64,000 nt of DNA from Rhodobacterales bacterium 32-67-9 (GTDB taxonomy: Bacteria; Pseudomonadota; Alphaproteobacteria; Rhodobacterales; Rhodobacteraceae), in the NCBI GenBank assembly GCA_002280515.1, contig NCEA01000007.1, positions 70,610-134,609 on the forward strand, in the 5' to 3' direction. Below are positions 19,389 to 28,776 of the stretch, piece by piece (the first letter of the stretch is position 1; the number at the start of each line of letters is the position of its first letter). The notes under the pieces are model-generated. The model made no database searches, had not been told where the DNA came from, and saw only the letters and a program-made list of their open reading frames with translations. Both the position numbers and the translations under genes were made by a program.

Positions 19389-20068
19389 TTGCGGGCGATG
19401 TCCGGGATCGTGGTCAGGTCGGGCAAAACGTGATGCGGTCGCGCCGGCAGCCGGTCCATCGGCTGGCCGGACCGGTTGACCCAGGCGGTGCGGAACCCGA
19501 AGCCCGAGGCCGCCGCCGCGTCCCAGCCGTTCGAGGAGACGAAGAGCACCTCTTCGGCTGTGCGGCCGAACCGCGCCGCCACCAGCCGGTAGACGCGGGC
19601 ATCGGGCTTGAAAACGCCGACGCTTTCGACCGAGAGCGTGTCGTCGAGGAACGCGCCGATCCCGGCCGAGGCGACCGCACCGGCCAGCATCTCGGGCGAC
19701 CCGTTCGAGAGGATCGCGGTGGCCAGACCCTTCGACTTCAGCGCGGCGAGCATGGCGGGCACTTCCGGATAGGCCGGCAGCTCCCAGTAAAGCGCCAGAA
19801 GCCGCTCGCGCAGCTCCGGATCCGCGAGTCCCGCCGCCTCCAGCGCCCAGTCGAGGCCGTCCTGCGTGACCGTCCAGAAATCGGTGTGCCGGTCCATGAC
19901 CGCCCGAAGCCAGGTGTATTCGAGCTGTTTTCTTCGCCAGTCCTCGGCCAGCTTCGGCCAACTCGCGGCCATTTCCTCGCGCCCCGGTTCGGCCGCGGCC
20001 AGCCGGGCGGCGGCCGCGACGTCGAACAGCGTGCCGTAGGCGTCGAAGACACAGGTCGTGATGGTCAT
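19385..20068 (-). CDS. Haloacid dehalogenase, type II (L-2-haloacid dehalogenase-like)
   Basis: A 227-aa HAD-superfamily protein. Nucleophile Asp lies in VFDAYGTLFD; other motifs are ILSNGSPEML, the Lys in FKPDARVY, and FVSSNGWDAAAASGFG. The SSNGWDA motif is typical of true L-2-haloacid dehalogenases, which convert 2-halocarboxylates to D-2-hydroxy acids. ATG 20068 follows GGGAGGG at good spacing. It is the first gene of a three-gene coupled operon with a hydrolase and a PLP dehydratase. Confidence 0.9.
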   Translation of the reverse strand: MTITTCVFDAYGTLFDVAAAARLAAAEPGREEMAASWPKLAEDWRRKQLEYTWLRAVMDRHTDFWTVTQDGLDWALEAAGLADPELRERLLALYWELPAYPEVPAMLAALKSKGLATAILSNGSPEMLAGAVASAGIGAFLDDTLSVESVGVFKPDARVYRLVAARFGRTAEEVLFVSSNGWDAAAASGFGFRTAWVNRSGQPMDRLPARPHHVLPDLTTIPDIARK

Positions 20069-20220
20069 GGGCCCTCCCGTCGATGCCAGACTGGCGCGGG
20101 TCGGGGCAGGGGGCAAGGGCGGAAATGTCGCCGGTACAATTGCAAGGCAGCCGGACGGAAATCACGTGCGCCGCCGTCCGGCACCGCGCTAATGTGAACT
20201 ACATCAGGGAGGAACGTGCC

Positions 20221-20805
20221 ATGACATCGCCGGTCGAGAGGCTAAAGGAGACGTTGGCCGCCCTCGAGGCGGAACTGGACGCCGAACTGGCCGAACGTCG
20301 GAAGGCCTGGCACTACCGGGTCGAGCGCGGACGGGTGATCTTCGACCGCGAGGTCCTGAGCCGCCACAGGGCCGCGCGCATCCGGCTCGCCGCATTCCTC
20401 GCGGGCGCCCGGCCGATGGTGATCCTCACCGCGCCGGTGATCTACGCGCTGATCTTTCCCTTCGTTCTTCTCGATCTCTGCGTCAGCCTCTATCAGGCAA
20501 TCTGCTTTCCGGTCTACCGGATCGCCAAGGTGCGCCGCGCCGACCATATCGCCTTCGACCATCAGCACCTCGCCTATCTGAACGGGTTGCAGAAGCTCAA
20601 CTGCCTCTATTGCAGCTACTGCAACGGGCTCATCTCCTACGTCCGGGAGATCGCCGGCCGGACGGAGCTGTACTGGTGCCCGATCAAGCATGCCCGCCGG
20701 CTTGCCGGCCCGCACGACCACTACCCGGACTTCGTGGATTACGGCGACGCGGATGCCTATCACGCCAAGTCTAAACCCTTGCGCGACCGGCTGGGCGGGC
20801 GCTGA
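20221..20805 (+). CDS. Conserved hypothetical membrane protein with a Cys-x2-Cys-x2-Cys cluster
   Basis: A 194-aa protein with GGAGG upstream of ATG 20221. The N-terminus (residues 2-50) is a charged, coiled-coil-like helix, followed by one long or two short membrane segments (about 60-105). The conserved-looking part is YLNGLQKLNCLYCSYCNGL (three Cys in CxxCxxC), then GRTELYWCPIKHARR and H/Y-rich HDHYPDFVDYGD. The Cys/His content suggests a metal site at the membrane surface. I cannot assign a function. Confidence 0.8.
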   Translation: MTSPVERLKETLAALEAELDAELAERRKAWHYRVERGRVIFDREVLSRHRAARIRLAAFLAGARPMVILTAPVIYALIFPFVLLDLCVSLYQAICFPVYRIAKVRRADHIAFDHQHLAYLNGLQKLNCLYCSYCNGLISYVREIAGRTELYWCPIKHARRLAGPHDHYPDFVDYGDADAYHAKSKPLRDRLGGR

Positions 20806-20886
20806 TCGGTCGGACCTCGCGGATCCGAACCGTGTCCGCCTTGGACGGAGGGAGCTTTCCGCAGTGAATCGGGACGCGTCCCGCCT

Positions 20887-20932
20887 TAATCTTGCCGGAA
20901 ATATCCCGGGGGTCCGGGGGCAGCGCCCCCGG
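20887..20932. repeat. Intergenic repeat (ATCTTGCCGGAAATAT type) with GC hairpin
   Basis: The motif AATCTTGCCGGAAATATCCC is followed by the hairpin CCGGGGG (20914-20920), loop CAGCG, CCCCCGG (20926-20932). It lies just past the fabI 3' end. Related motifs occur at 35347, 51907 and 63374. In the fabI direction the order is hairpin, then TATTTCCGGCAAGAT, so it may act as the fabI terminator. Confidence 0.6.
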
Positions 20933-20939
20933 CCTCGCC

Positions 20940-21728
20940 TCAAAGGTTTTCCGGCTGAGGCATGCCGAGGACGTGGAAGCCGCCGTCGACGCGGATGATC
21001 TCCCCCGTCGTGCAGGCGCCATAGTCCGAGCAGAGATAGACCGCCGTGCCGCCGATCGTCTCGAGCGTCGCGTTGGCGCGCATCGGCGCGTTGGCCTCGG
21101 TATGGCGGAAGGTGGCGCGGGCGCCACCGATGGCGGCACCGGCGAGGGTCTTCATCGGACCGGGAGAGATCGCGTTGACGCGGACTTTCTGCGGGCCGAG
21201 ATCGTTGGCAAGATAGCGCGTGGCGCTTTCGAGCGCGGCCTTCGCTACCCCCATCACGTTGTAGTTCGGCGTCACCCGATTCGACCCGGCATAGGTCAGG
21301 GTGATGAGGCTTCCACCATCCGGCATCAACTCGGAGGCGCGCCGCGCCACGTCGATGAAGGAAAAGCAGGAGATCGAGAGCGAGGTCTTGAAGTTCTCGC
21401 GGCTGGTATTGATGAACCGACCGGTGAGTTCGGTCTTGTCGGAATACGCGATGGCGTGGATCAGGAAGTCGAGGCTGCCCCAGCGATCCTTCAGCGTGGC
21501 GAAACAGGCGTCGAGGCTGGTGTCATCGGTGACATCGACATCGACGAGCAGGGTCGATCCGACCGAGGCCGCGAGTGGCTCGACCCGCTTTCCAAACGCC
21601 TCGCCCTGGTAGGAAAAGGCAAGTTCGGCGCCTTCGGCCGCAAGTGCTGCCGCAATGCCCCAGGCGATGGAACGTTCGTTCGCGACGCCCATGACGAGCC
21701 CGCGCTTTCCTCGCATCAGTTCGGCCAT
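20940..21728 (-). CDS. fabI: Enoyl-[acyl-carrier-protein] reductase (NADH) FabI
   Basis: A 262-aa SDR-fold enzyme performing the last reduction of fatty-acid elongation. It has the FabI-type N-terminus GLVMGVANERSIAWGIA, and the catalytic pair Y-x6-K is in YNVMGVAKAALE. The context with fabB and fabA makes it part of the unsaturated fatty-acid cluster. It follows fabB by six bases. FabI is the target of triclosan and isoniazid-type inhibitors. Confidence 0.96.
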   Translation of the reverse strand: MAELMRGKRGLVMGVANERSIAWGIAAALAAEGAELAFSYQGEAFGKRVEPLAASVGSTLLVDVDVTDDTSLDACFATLKDRWGSLDFLIHAIAYSDKTELTGRFINTSRENFKTSLSISCFSFIDVARRASELMPDGGSLITLTYAGSNRVTPNYNVMGVAKAALESATRYLANDLGPQKVRVNAISPGPMKTLAGAAIGGARATFRHTEANAPMRANATLETIGGTAVYLCSDYGACTTGEIIRVDGGFHVLGMPQPENL

Positions 21729-21734
21729 GTGAGC

Positions 21735-22964
21735 TTACCCCAGGTATTTGCTCATCAGGAGCGTGGCATTGGTCCCGCCGAAGCCGAAGCTGTTGGAGAG
21801 GACGGAATCGAGGTCCACCCCCTCGCGGTAGGTGGTCGCGATCTCTTCCGGCTTCAGTTCGGGGTCGAGTTCGGTCACGTTCGCCGAGGCGGTGATGAAC
21901 CTGCCGTTCAGCATCAGGAGCGAATAGATCGCCTCGTGCACGCCGGTGGCGCCGAGCGAGTGGCCGGTCAGCGACTTGGTCGACGAGATCGGCGGCACCT
22001 TGCCCTCGCCGAAGACCCGGCGGATCGCCTTCACTTCGGTCACGTCTCCGGCCGGCGTCGATGTGCCGTGTGCGTTGATGTAGTCGACCTTGCGGCCTTC
22101 GGGCAGCGTCGCCATAGCCAGCCGCATCGAGCGTTCGCCGCCCTCGCCGGAGGGCGCCACCATGTCGTGGCCGTCCGAGGTCGCGCCGTAGCCCGTCACC
22201 TCGGCATAGATCTTGGCACCGCGCGCCTTGGCGTGCTCCAGTTCCTCCAGCACGACCACCCCGCCGCCCCCGGCGATGACGAAACCGTCGCGGGTCGCGT
22301 CAAAGGCGCGCGATGCCTTGTCCGGCGTGTCGTTGTATTTCGACGACATCGCGCCCATCGCGTCGAAGAGGCACGACAGGGTCCAGTCCAGTTCCTCGCC
22401 GCCGCCGGCGAAGACGATGTCCTGCTTGCCCATCTGGATCAGTTCGGTGCCATTGCCGATGCAATGGGCGCTGGTCGAGCAGGCCGAGGTGATCGAGTAG
22501 TTCACGCCCTTGATCTTGAACGGTGTCGCGAGGCAGGCGGAGTTCGTGGACGACATGCAGCGTGTCACCATGAACGGCCCCATCCGCTTCGGGGCGCCCT
22601 TGTTGATGACCGTGTCGAAGGCCAGGAAGAAGTTCGAGGTGGAAGGTCCGCCCGAGCCCATGATCAGGCCGGAGCGTTCGTTCGAGACGTCGCTTTCCTC
22701 AAGCCCGCTGTCGGCGACCGCCTGCTCCATGGCGAGGAAGTTGTACGCGGCACCCGGCCCCATGAAGCGCAGGTTTCGCTTGTCGATATGATCCTCGAGC
22801 ACGATGTTGGGCTGGCCCTTCACCTGGCTGCGAAAGCCGTGCTCGGCGTAGTCCGGGGCGAAGACGATGCCGGATTTCCCGGCGCGCAGGCTTGCTTCGA
22901 CCTCGGCCGCGGTGTTGCCGATGGGCGAGATGATCCCGATCCCGGTGATGACGACGCGGCGCAT
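21735..22964 (-). CDS. fabB: 3-oxoacyl-[acyl-carrier-protein] synthase I FabB
   Basis: A 409-aa condensing enzyme. Catalytic Cys is in [12 protein letters not shown] and the two active-site His in [11 protein letters not shown] and [11 protein letters not shown]. The pairing with fabA identifies it as the FabB type, which elongates the cis-3-decenoyl intermediate for unsaturated fatty acids. A glycine-rich [11 protein letters not shown] is near the C-terminus. It lies 22 bases after fabA in the same operon. Confidence 0.95.
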   Translation of the reverse strand: MRRVVITGIGIISPIGNTAAEVEASLRAGKSGIVFAPDYAEHGFRSQVKGQPNIVLEDHIDKRNLRFMGPGAAYNFLAMEQAVADSGLEESDVSNERSGLIMGSGGPSTSNFFLAFDTVINKGAPKRMGPFMVTRCMSSTNSACLATPFKIKGVNYSITSACSTSAHCIGNGTELIQMGKQDIVFAGGGEELDWTLSCLFDAMGAMSSKYNDTPDKASRAFDATRDGFVIAGGGGVVVLEELEHAKARGAKIYAEVTGYGATSDGHDMVAPSGEGGERSMRLAMATLPEGRKVDYINAHGTSTPAGDVTEVKAIRRVFGEGKVPPISSTKSLTGHSLGATGVHEAIYSLLMLNGRFITASANVTELDPELKPEEIATTYREGVDLDSVLSNSFGFGGTNATLLMSKYLG

Positions 22965-22986
22965 GGGCGCTCTCCTTCCTTCAGGG

Positions 22987-23496
22987 TCAGCTCGCCGAGA
23001 GCGCGACCTTCATGTCCTTGACCAGATAGATGGTCTCGCCGTCCGCTTCAACGCGTCCGTCAGCAACACCCATGGTCAGGCGGCGGGTCTGCACGGCCTT
23101 GGTGAAGTCGACGTGATAGGTCAGCATCCTGCGATCGGGCCGCACCATGCCCGTCAGCTTGACCTCGCCCACACCGAGCGCGTAGCCGCGCCCTTCCCAG
23201 CCGCGCCAGCCGAGGTTGAACCCGGTCAACTGCCAGAGCCCGTCGAGCCCGAGGCAGCCGGGCATGATCGGGTTGCCGGGAAAATGGCACGCGAAGAACC
23301 ACAGGTCCGGTCGAATGTCGAACTCGGCAACCACATGGCCCTTGCCATGCGCGCCGCCATCGCCGGAAATGTCGGTGATCCGGTCCATCATCAGCATCGG
23401 TGGCTCAGGCAACTGTGCATTGCCGGGGCCGAAGAGCTCGCCCCGCGCACATTTCAGGAGATCATCCCTGTCAAAACTTGTCGGAAAACTCGTCAT
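22987..23496 (-). CDS. fabA: 3-hydroxydecanoyl-ACP dehydratase/isomerase FabA
   Basis: A 169-aa hot-dog-fold enzyme that dehydrates and isomerises the C10 intermediate to start unsaturated fatty-acid synthesis. Motifs: [35 protein letters not shown] (active-site His and Asp). ATG 23496 ([10 protein letters not shown]) is preceded by AAGGGGACGGG, while the upstream in-frame ATG at 23517 gives residues atypical for FabA. It is divergent from irr across a 161-base shared control region. Confidence 0.96.
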   Translation of the reverse strand: MTSFPTSFDRDDLLKCARGELFGPGNAQLPEPPMLMMDRITDISGDGGAHGKGHVVAEFDIRPDLWFFACHFPGNPIMPGCLGLDGLWQLTGFNLGWRGWEGRGYALGVGEVKLTGMVRPDRRMLTYHVDFTKAVQTRRLTMGVADGRVEADGETIYLVKDMKVALSAS

Positions 23497-23657
23497 ACCG
23501 CCCGTCCCCTTCGGCATTCTTGTCTACTTTCCCTCTATCACCCGGCTCCATATCAGGGCAAGGGCGCAGCCCCGGGGCATTCCTTGGGATAACGGATTGA
23601 AATCTGCCCATTTCGGGGGCTATATATCCTACCGCAAAGGCAAAAGGGGCCGAGGGC

Positions 23658-24089
23658 GTGACGGACACGGATACCGGGATCGTGGCGGACGGACGCGCGA
23701 CGCGCTGGCTGGCGCAGGCCGGGCTGCGGCCGACGCGCCAGCGGGTCGTGCTGGCGGACCTTCTGGTCGGCGACGGACAGGACCGCCATGTGACGGCCGA
23801 AAGCCTTCATGCGGCCGCGAGCGCTTGCGGAGAGCCGGTGTCGCTGGCGACCGTCTACAATACCTTGCGCGCCTTCTGCGAGGCCGGCCTGATCAACGAA
23901 ATCTCCGTCGACGGGTCGCGGAGCTACTTCGACACCCGGCTCGACGACCACCCGCATTTCTTCTGGGAGGCGGAGGGGCGGCTTGTCGACGCGCCGGCGG
24001 AAGACCTTAAGATCGCGCGCCTGCCGGCCCTGCCCGACGGGGCGGAACTGGCCCGGGTGGATGTGGTGATCCGGCTCAGGAAATCCTGA
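23658..24089 (+). CDS. irr: Iron response regulator Irr (Fur family)
   Basis: A 143-aa Fur-family repressor starting at GTG 23658 after GAGGG. It has the winged-helix motif LRPTRQRVVLADLL and VSLATVYNTLRAFCEAGL, then a dimerisation domain with the His-rich DDHPHFFWE. Alphaproteobacterial Irr senses heme status instead of binding Fe(II) directly. The fabA-divergent location is the usual place for irr in Rhodobacter-type genomes, which separates it from Fur, Zur and PerR. Confidence 0.9.
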   Translation: MTDTDTGIVADGRATRWLAQAGLRPTRQRVVLADLLVGDGQDRHVTAESLHAAASACGEPVSLATVYNTLRAFCEAGLINEISVDGSRSYFDTRLDDHPHFFWEAEGRLVDAPAEDLKIARLPALPDGAELARVDVVIRLRKS

Positions 24090-24402
24090 CACAGCACGAT
24101 CTTGCCGGCCTGGACGCCGGCAATCAGCAGCATCTTGCGCCCTCGCGGGCCGCGACAGGACCGCCGTCGCGCAATGCCGGCGGGATGCGGCCGACTTTTT
24201 CGCAATGTATACAGTGTGTTGCCTCGCTATTGCAACAACGTGACGCCGATTCCAGCAGACGATCGCCCAATTGGCTCGGGTCTCGGCGGCGCTGTCGCAC
24301 CATCCCCATGCGGCACATATATTCTGACTTGTGAGAGGCCCGGCTTGCGTGGCCGGATCATCGGCGCCACCGGGTCCGGATGGAAACCTTGGAGGTGAGA
24401 AA
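24090..24402. other. Intergenic region between irr and the SH3-domain gene
   Basis: 313 bases without a supported gene. After irr there is an 8-bp perfect hairpin, TTGCCGGC (24102-24109) and GCCGGCAA (24116-24123), without a T-tract. A lower-GC stretch around 24190-24240 and a CACATATATTCTG stretch near 24314-24326 could hold the promoter of the following gene. I cannot define -35 and -10 boxes confidently. Confidence 0.5.
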
Positions 24403-25056
24403 ATGTTCAGATCGTTAGTGTTGGCGACGGGCCTGTTTGGCGCGCTGAGCGCGGGTCAGGCATTGGCCCACAATGAGGCAATGGCGACGTCCGATCTCTT
24501 CCTGCGCGCTGGGCCGGGGCCGGCCTATGCCGCGTTGGGCGTGATACCGATGAACGAAACCGTCTCGATCGATCACTGCGATGCGGTCGGCAACTGGTGC
24601 CAGGTCGTGTTCGACGGACAGATCGGCTGGGCCTATGGCGGCTATCTGGCAAACATTGCCGATGACCATGTCGTCATGGTGGCGCCGCAACTGCCGCGAC
24701 AACGGGTGACGACGGTGGTCACGGAAGATACGCGGACTCGCTCGGCCGTTGTGGTTGGCGGGATGGGGGCGCTTGCCGGCGCGCTCGCCGGCGGTCCGGC
24801 CGGCGCGGCGATCGGGCTGATCGGGGGCGCCGCCACGGGTGGGATCGCCGACCCCGGCCCGAAGGTGACGACCTATGTCGTCGAGAATCCGGTCGAGCCT
24901 GTCTACCTGGAAGGCGAGATCGTTCCGGGCGCCCGGGTTCCTGACGCGGTCAGGCTCTATCCGGTGCCGCAAAGCCCGTATCAATACGCCTATATCAACG
25001 GCGCGCCGGTGCTGGTGGTTCCGAACGATCGGCAGGTCGTGCAGGTGTTGCCGTAA
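24403..25056 (+). CDS. Exported SH3b-domain protein with glycine-zipper and DUF1236-like tail
   Basis: 217 aa, ATG 24403 after GGAGG (24391-24395). A signal peptide (about residues 1-22, ending QALAHN) is followed by a bacterial SH3 domain (25-85: LFLRAGPGPAYAALGVIP...NWCQVVFDGQIGWAYGGYL). A glycine-zipper-like segment follows (about 120-150: GGMGALAGALAGGPAGAAIG). The C-terminal module VYLEGEIVPGARVPDAVRLYPVP... resembles DUF1236. It is probably a periplasmic or envelope protein; SH3b domains often bind peptidoglycan. Confidence 0.85.
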   Translation: MFRSLVLATGLFGALSAGQALAHNEAMATSDLFLRAGPGPAYAALGVIPMNETVSIDHCDAVGNWCQVVFDGQIGWAYGGYLANIADDHVVMVAPQLPRQRVTTVVTEDTRTRSAVVVGGMGALAGALAGGPAGAAIGLIGGAATGGIADPGPKVTTYVVENPVEPVYLEGEIVPGARVPDAVRLYPVPQSPYQYAYINGAPVLVVPNDRQVVQVLP

Positions 25057-25079
25057 CTCCCACAGGTGGGACGAATGAC

Positions 25080-25106
25080 GCGGCGGCCCCGTTCAGGGGC
25101 CGCCGC
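25080..25106. terminator. Strong hairpin between convergent genes
   Basis: GCGGCGGCCCC (25080-25090), loop GTTCA, GGGGCCGCCGC (25096-25106): an 11-bp perfect GC stem between the convergent ends of the SH3 gene and the next minus-strand gene. There is no clear T-tract on either side, so termination is likely but not certain. Confidence 0.5.
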
Positions 25107-25122
25107 ACAGATGTTGGCGGCC

Positions 25123-25995
25123 TCAGAACCACTGCCCCGGTTCCATCAGCCCGAGGTCCATCAGCTGCTGCGAGTGCCAGTCGAACTTCGCCGAATTGTG
25201 CCAGGTGAAGCCGCGAATATCGAACTTCGATCCGGGATTGGTCGTCAGCGCCTTCGCCGTGCGGAATGACGCGATCGTCGCCGTCAGGTTGTGGTGCCAA
25301 GGGCAGGCGTAAGTGTTGTACTCCTCGATGTTGAAGCCGTGATCGGCGCCGAGCTTCAGCCCCGACTGGGCGCGGAAAAGGGCGATCCGGTCGATCTTGC
25401 GCCGCGCCTTCGGGACGTGCTCCTCGAACCGCCAGCGCAGGCCGCCGAAAAAGTCGAGCTGACGCTCCTTCGGGTGGTTGTGGTTCGCGGGATCAGGCCG
25501 CGCCAGCGCGTAATAGCCGGACCGGTCGAGCATCGCCGCGTCGAGGCTGACGGCGTTCGGCGCGCACCCGAGGTCGGCCGCGTAGAGGTCGACCACGTAG
25601 GTCAGCATCGCGTCGCGGCGTTCCTCGGTGTGGAAGGTCAGCATCTCGCCGATGCTGCGCGTCTCGCAGAACGGGAAGAAGAGGTATTCGGCGTTGTAGC
25701 AGTAGTAGAACCAGGTGGTCGGCGGCGCGGCCGCGATCAGCGCGTTGACGGCCGTCTCCAGCGCCTTCGCCCCGTGCGTGTCGTAGCGCACCCAGTGTGC
25801 CGCAGCCTCGGCTTCGGTCGGGACGTCGATCGCCTCGGGCAGAAAGACCACCACCTCGTGGAAGCCTGCCGCCGCGTGATGGGTCACGGTCGAGGCGATC
25901 TCCACCGGGTCCTCGGCGAAGATGAGCGCGACCGGTCCCTTGGCCAGCAACCCCTTGGCGCTGGCGAGGAGGTCGTCGAGCGAGGCGAAGATCAT
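25123..25995 (-). CDS. Hypothetical protein (290 aa)
   Basis: ATG 25995 (MIFASLDDLLASAKGLL) opens a 290-aa frame; the longer open frame to 26235 reads as noise before this Met. Features include a central aromatic stretch TTWFYYCYNAEYLFFPFCETRSIGEM, several His/Trp pairs (CPWHHNLTA, FTWHNSAKFDWHSQQLMDLGLMEPGQW) and no signal peptide. The alternation of predicted strands and helices suggests a soluble enzyme. It is divergent from miaB. I do not recognise the family and do not assign a function. Confidence 0.75.
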   Translation of the reverse strand: MIFASLDDLLASAKGLLAKGPVALIFAEDPVEIASTVTHHAAAGFHEVVVFLPEAIDVPTEAEAAAHWVRYDTHGAKALETAVNALIAAAPPTTWFYYCYNAEYLFFPFCETRSIGEMLTFHTEERRDAMLTYVVDLYAADLGCAPNAVSLDAAMLDRSGYYALARPDPANHNHPKERQLDFFGGLRWRFEEHVPKARRKIDRIALFRAQSGLKLGADHGFNIEEYNTYACPWHHNLTATIASFRTAKALTTNPGSKFDIRGFTWHNSAKFDWHSQQLMDLGLMEPGQWF

Positions 25996-26228
25996 GCGGC
26001 GGAACCCTGACTCTCGTACCGTGGTGACGGCGCCAGACTCGGATATGCCGGCACGGAATGCAATCCTTCCTGGCAGCAGCAGCCGGCGGTCCGGATGTCC
26101 GCCGAGTTCGAAGAGCGGCCCTGTGCAGCCCCCGCGATCCCCCCCGACCCGCCGCGTGCCGCCTGGGCGGTTGTCGGCGGGGCGCGAATGGGTGTAGGAA
26201 ACCCCGCGCAACCTCTGGAACGTCCCTC

Positions 26229-27557
26229 GTGCCAAAGAAGCTCTACATCAAGACCTATGGCTGTCAGATGAACGTCTATGACAGCGAGCGCATGGCCGAG
26301 GCCATGGGCGCCGAGGGCTATGTCGCGACCGACACGGTCGAGGATGCGGACATGGTGCTTCTGAACACCTGCCACATCCGCGAGAAGGCGAGCGAGAAGC
26401 TCTATTCCGACCTTGGCCGGCTCCGGCCGCTGAAGGCCGGCAAGCCCGATCTGAAGATCGGCGTCGCGGGCTGCGTCGCGCAGGCCGAGGGGGCGGAGAT
26501 CCTGCGCCGCATGCCGCTCGTCGATCTCGTCGTCGGCCCGCAAAGCTATCACCGCCTGCCGGCGATGGCGAAGGCCGCCGAGGCCGGGGAAAAGACCGTC
26601 GATACCGACTTCCCCGAAGAGGACAAGTTCGATCATCTGCCCGACCGCCCGACCGCGTCGGCGCGCCCGACCGCCTTCCTGACGGTGCAGGAAGGCTGCG
26701 ACAAGTTCTGCGCCTTCTGCGTCGTGCCCTACACGCGCGGCGCCGAGGTCAGCCGCCCAGCGGATCGGATCATGGCCGAGGCGCGGGGACTGGTGGAGAA
26801 GGGCGTGCGGGAAATCACGCTGCTGGGCCAGAACGTCAACGCCTATCACGGTGCGGGCCCCGGTTCGGACGGCGGCGGCGACTGGACGCTCGCCCGCCTC
26901 GTCCGGGCGCTGGCGAAGGTCGATGGGCTGGAGCGCATCCGTTACACGACCTCGCACCCGAACGACATGGGCGACGACCTGATCGCCGCGCATGGTGAGG
27001 AGCCGAAGCTGATGCCCTATCTGCATCTGCCGGTGCAGTCGGGGTCGGACCGCATCCTGAAGGCGATGGCGCGCAAGCACACCGCCGACACCTACCTGCG
27101 GCTGATCGAGAAGATCCGTGCCGCCCGGCCCGACATGATGATGTCCGGCGATTTCATCGTCGGCTTCCCAGGCGAGACGGATGCCGATTTCGACGCGACA
27201 ATGGAGCTGATCCGCGCGGTCGATTACGGCATGGCCTATTCGTTCAAGTATTCCGCCCGTCCCGGCACTCCGGCGGCGGAAAAGACCCCGGTCCCGGCCG
27301 AGGTCGCCGATGCGCGGCTTCAAGCGCTTCAGGCGCTGATCACCGAACAGCAGCGCGCGGCGCAAAGGGCGATGGTCGGGCGCGAGGTCTCGGTCCTGTT
27401 CGAAAAGCCGGGGCGCCTGCCGGGCCAGATGGTCGGCAAGTCGGACTATCTCCACGCGGTCCATGTCAGGACCGACGCCCGGCCCGGAGACATCGCGAAG
27501 GTGAGAATCACCGGCTCCGCCCCGAACTCTCTCGCCGGCGAAATCGCGACGAAGTAG
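26229..27557 (+). CDS. miaB: tRNA-2-methylthio-N6-dimethylallyladenosine synthase MiaB
   Basis: A 442-aa radical-SAM methylthiotransferase modifying A37 of tRNAs reading UNN codons. The auxiliary-cluster cysteines are in [15 protein letters not shown] and AGCVAQ. The radical-SAM motif CxxxCxxC is CDKFCAFC, and a C-terminal TRAM-like region ends LAGEI. Likely start is GTG 26229 ([11 protein letters not shown]); the frame upstream to 26058 does not resemble MiaB. phoH and ybeY, frequent neighbours of miaB, follow after two envelope genes. Confidence 0.95.
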   Translation: MPKKLYIKTYGCQMNVYDSERMAEAMGAEGYVATDTVEDADMVLLNTCHIREKASEKLYSDLGRLRPLKAGKPDLKIGVAGCVAQAEGAEILRRMPLVDLVVGPQSYHRLPAMAKAAEAGEKTVDTDFPEEDKFDHLPDRPTASARPTAFLTVQEGCDKFCAFCVVPYTRGAEVSRPADRIMAEARGLVEKGVREITLLGQNVNAYHGAGPGSDGGGDWTLARLVRALAKVDGLERIRYTTSHPNDMGDDLIAAHGEEPKLMPYLHLPVQSGSDRILKAMARKHTADTYLRLIEKIRAARPDMMMSGDFIVGFPGETDADFDATMELIRAVDYGMAYSFKYSARPGTPAAEKTPVPAEVADARLQALQALITEQQRAAQRAMVGREVSVLFEKPGRLPGQMVGKSDYLHAVHVRTDARPGDIAKVRITGSAPNSLAGEIATK

Positions 27558-27763
27558 GGCGCGCCACCGCGACTCGCGCGGGTGACTGTTGCGGGTTTAG
27601 GTCCAGGTTCGGGGGAGGCGGCATTTATGTTGCCGCACTGGCCACAATCTCTTCGTATTGTCCGGTTCGGTCTTTCCCAATTCCCTGCTAGACTTGGCAC
27701 CGGGTGTTTGCCGGTGCCGCGACATGGGACTCGCGGCTCAGATGACTGGGTTTGGGGGACGGT

Positions 27764-28336
27764 GTGACAGCAGCGAAATCACGAAGTGCGCGCATTGCCG
27801 CGCTCGCGGCGGCATGGGCCATGACGGCTCTTCCGGCCTTGGCGGAAACGCGGGTGATCAAGGGGGACCGGTACAAGCCGGCCCTGGCCCAGACGCCGGA
27901 CGGCTGCCAGGTTTGGATGATCGACGACGGCTGGGAAGGCTATGCCTGGAACCGCACCGACAGGAACGGCAAACCGATCTGCATGAAGGTGGAAAGCTGC
28001 CTCGTCGAGAACGCGGACCAGCTTTTCGCCACCGACAGCGCGACGGTGCGACCGTCCGAGGTGGCCCGGTTGCAGAAGTTCTTCCGGCAGGAAGGCGTCT
28101 TCTCCTACGCGGTGCACGGCCATACCGATGCCCGCGCCTCGGACGAATACAACATGCGCCTGTCGCAGCGCCGCGCCAATGCGGTGGCGCTGATCGCCCA
28201 GTCGGTCGGCGCGCGGCTGGCCGCCGTCAACGGCTACGGCGAGCGGATGCCCATCGCCTCAAACGCCACCGCCGCAGGGATGCAGCAGAACCGGCGGGTG
28301 GAAATCGTCTGCTACCGCGAAATCGGAAGGTATTGA
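27764..28336 (+). CDS. Exported OmpA-domain protein with DGCxVWMxDDG motif
   Basis: 190 aa, GTG 27764 preceded by GGGGGAC; the in-frame TTG at 27752 overlaps that site. A signal peptide (about residues 1-28, ending LPALAET) is followed by a short module with PDGCQVWMIDDGWEGY and two further Cys. An OmpA/Pal-type peptidoglycan-binding domain follows (about 95-185: VHGHTDARASDEYNMRLSQRRA...GYGERMP...NRRVEI). It should sit in the periplasm bound to peptidoglycan. The next gene, one base on, encodes a lipoprotein with the same DGC-VWM module. Confidence 0.88.
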   Translation: MTAAKSRSARIAALAAAWAMTALPALAETRVIKGDRYKPALAQTPDGCQVWMIDDGWEGYAWNRTDRNGKPICMKVESCLVENADQLFATDSATVRPSEVARLQKFFRQEGVFSYAVHGHTDARASDEYNMRLSQRRANAVALIAQSVGARLAAVNGYGERMPIASNATAAGMQQNRRVEIVCYREIGRY

Positions 28337-28337
28337 G

Positions 28338-28631
28338 ATGACCGTGCGTCTGGTTTTCCTCGGCATCGCCGCCGCCACCCTTGCCGCCTGCACCAAGACC
28401 GATCACAGCGTCGATCGCTTCGTCGACAGCGGCCAGTTGGCCGAAAAGGTCAAATGGGGCGTCTATGTCGACCCGGACGGCTGCGACGTCTGGATGGCCG
28501 ATGACGGGATCGAAGGCTATTCGGTCCTCCGCCTCGATCCCAAGACGGGCGAGCGGGTCTGCTCGGGCGTGCTGCCTCCGGGCTATGCGGCCGGTCACAA
28601 GAGCGGCTCGACGATCCCCGACCCGATCTGA
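28338..28631 (+). CDS. Small lipoprotein sharing the DGCxVWMxDDG motif with its neighbour
   Basis: 97 aa. The N-terminus MTVRLVFLGIAAATLAACTK has a lipobox (LAAC), so it is probably a lipidated envelope protein. The mature part carries PDGCDVWMADDGIEGYSVLR, nearly identical in pattern to the segment in the preceding OmpA-domain protein, plus a second Cys (ERVCSG) and a Pro/Gly-rich tail. The ATG follows the upstream stop by one base (TGAGATG), so the two are coupled. Function is unknown; partnership with the OmpA protein is likely. Confidence 0.8.
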   Translation: MTVRLVFLGIAAATLAACTKTDHSVDRFVDSGQLAEKVKWGVYVDPDGCDVWMADDGIEGYSVLRLDPKTGERVCSGVLPPGYAAGHKSGSTIPDPI

Positions 28632-28776
28632 GCCTGCAATTGATGCGAAACCGCCACGACCGGCCGGCGGGTTAGCGGAAATCGTCATATAAGTGCGAAT
28701 ATCCAGACGCTACGCTTGCGTTGTGGCCCTGACGGGCGCACCATTTCACCATGACCGCCTGTCAAAGGAGATTTGC

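Noticed and set aside
20892-23021. 709-codon plus-strand frame opposite fabI/fabB
   Set aside because: Antisense shadow of two clear enzymes; no protein family pattern.
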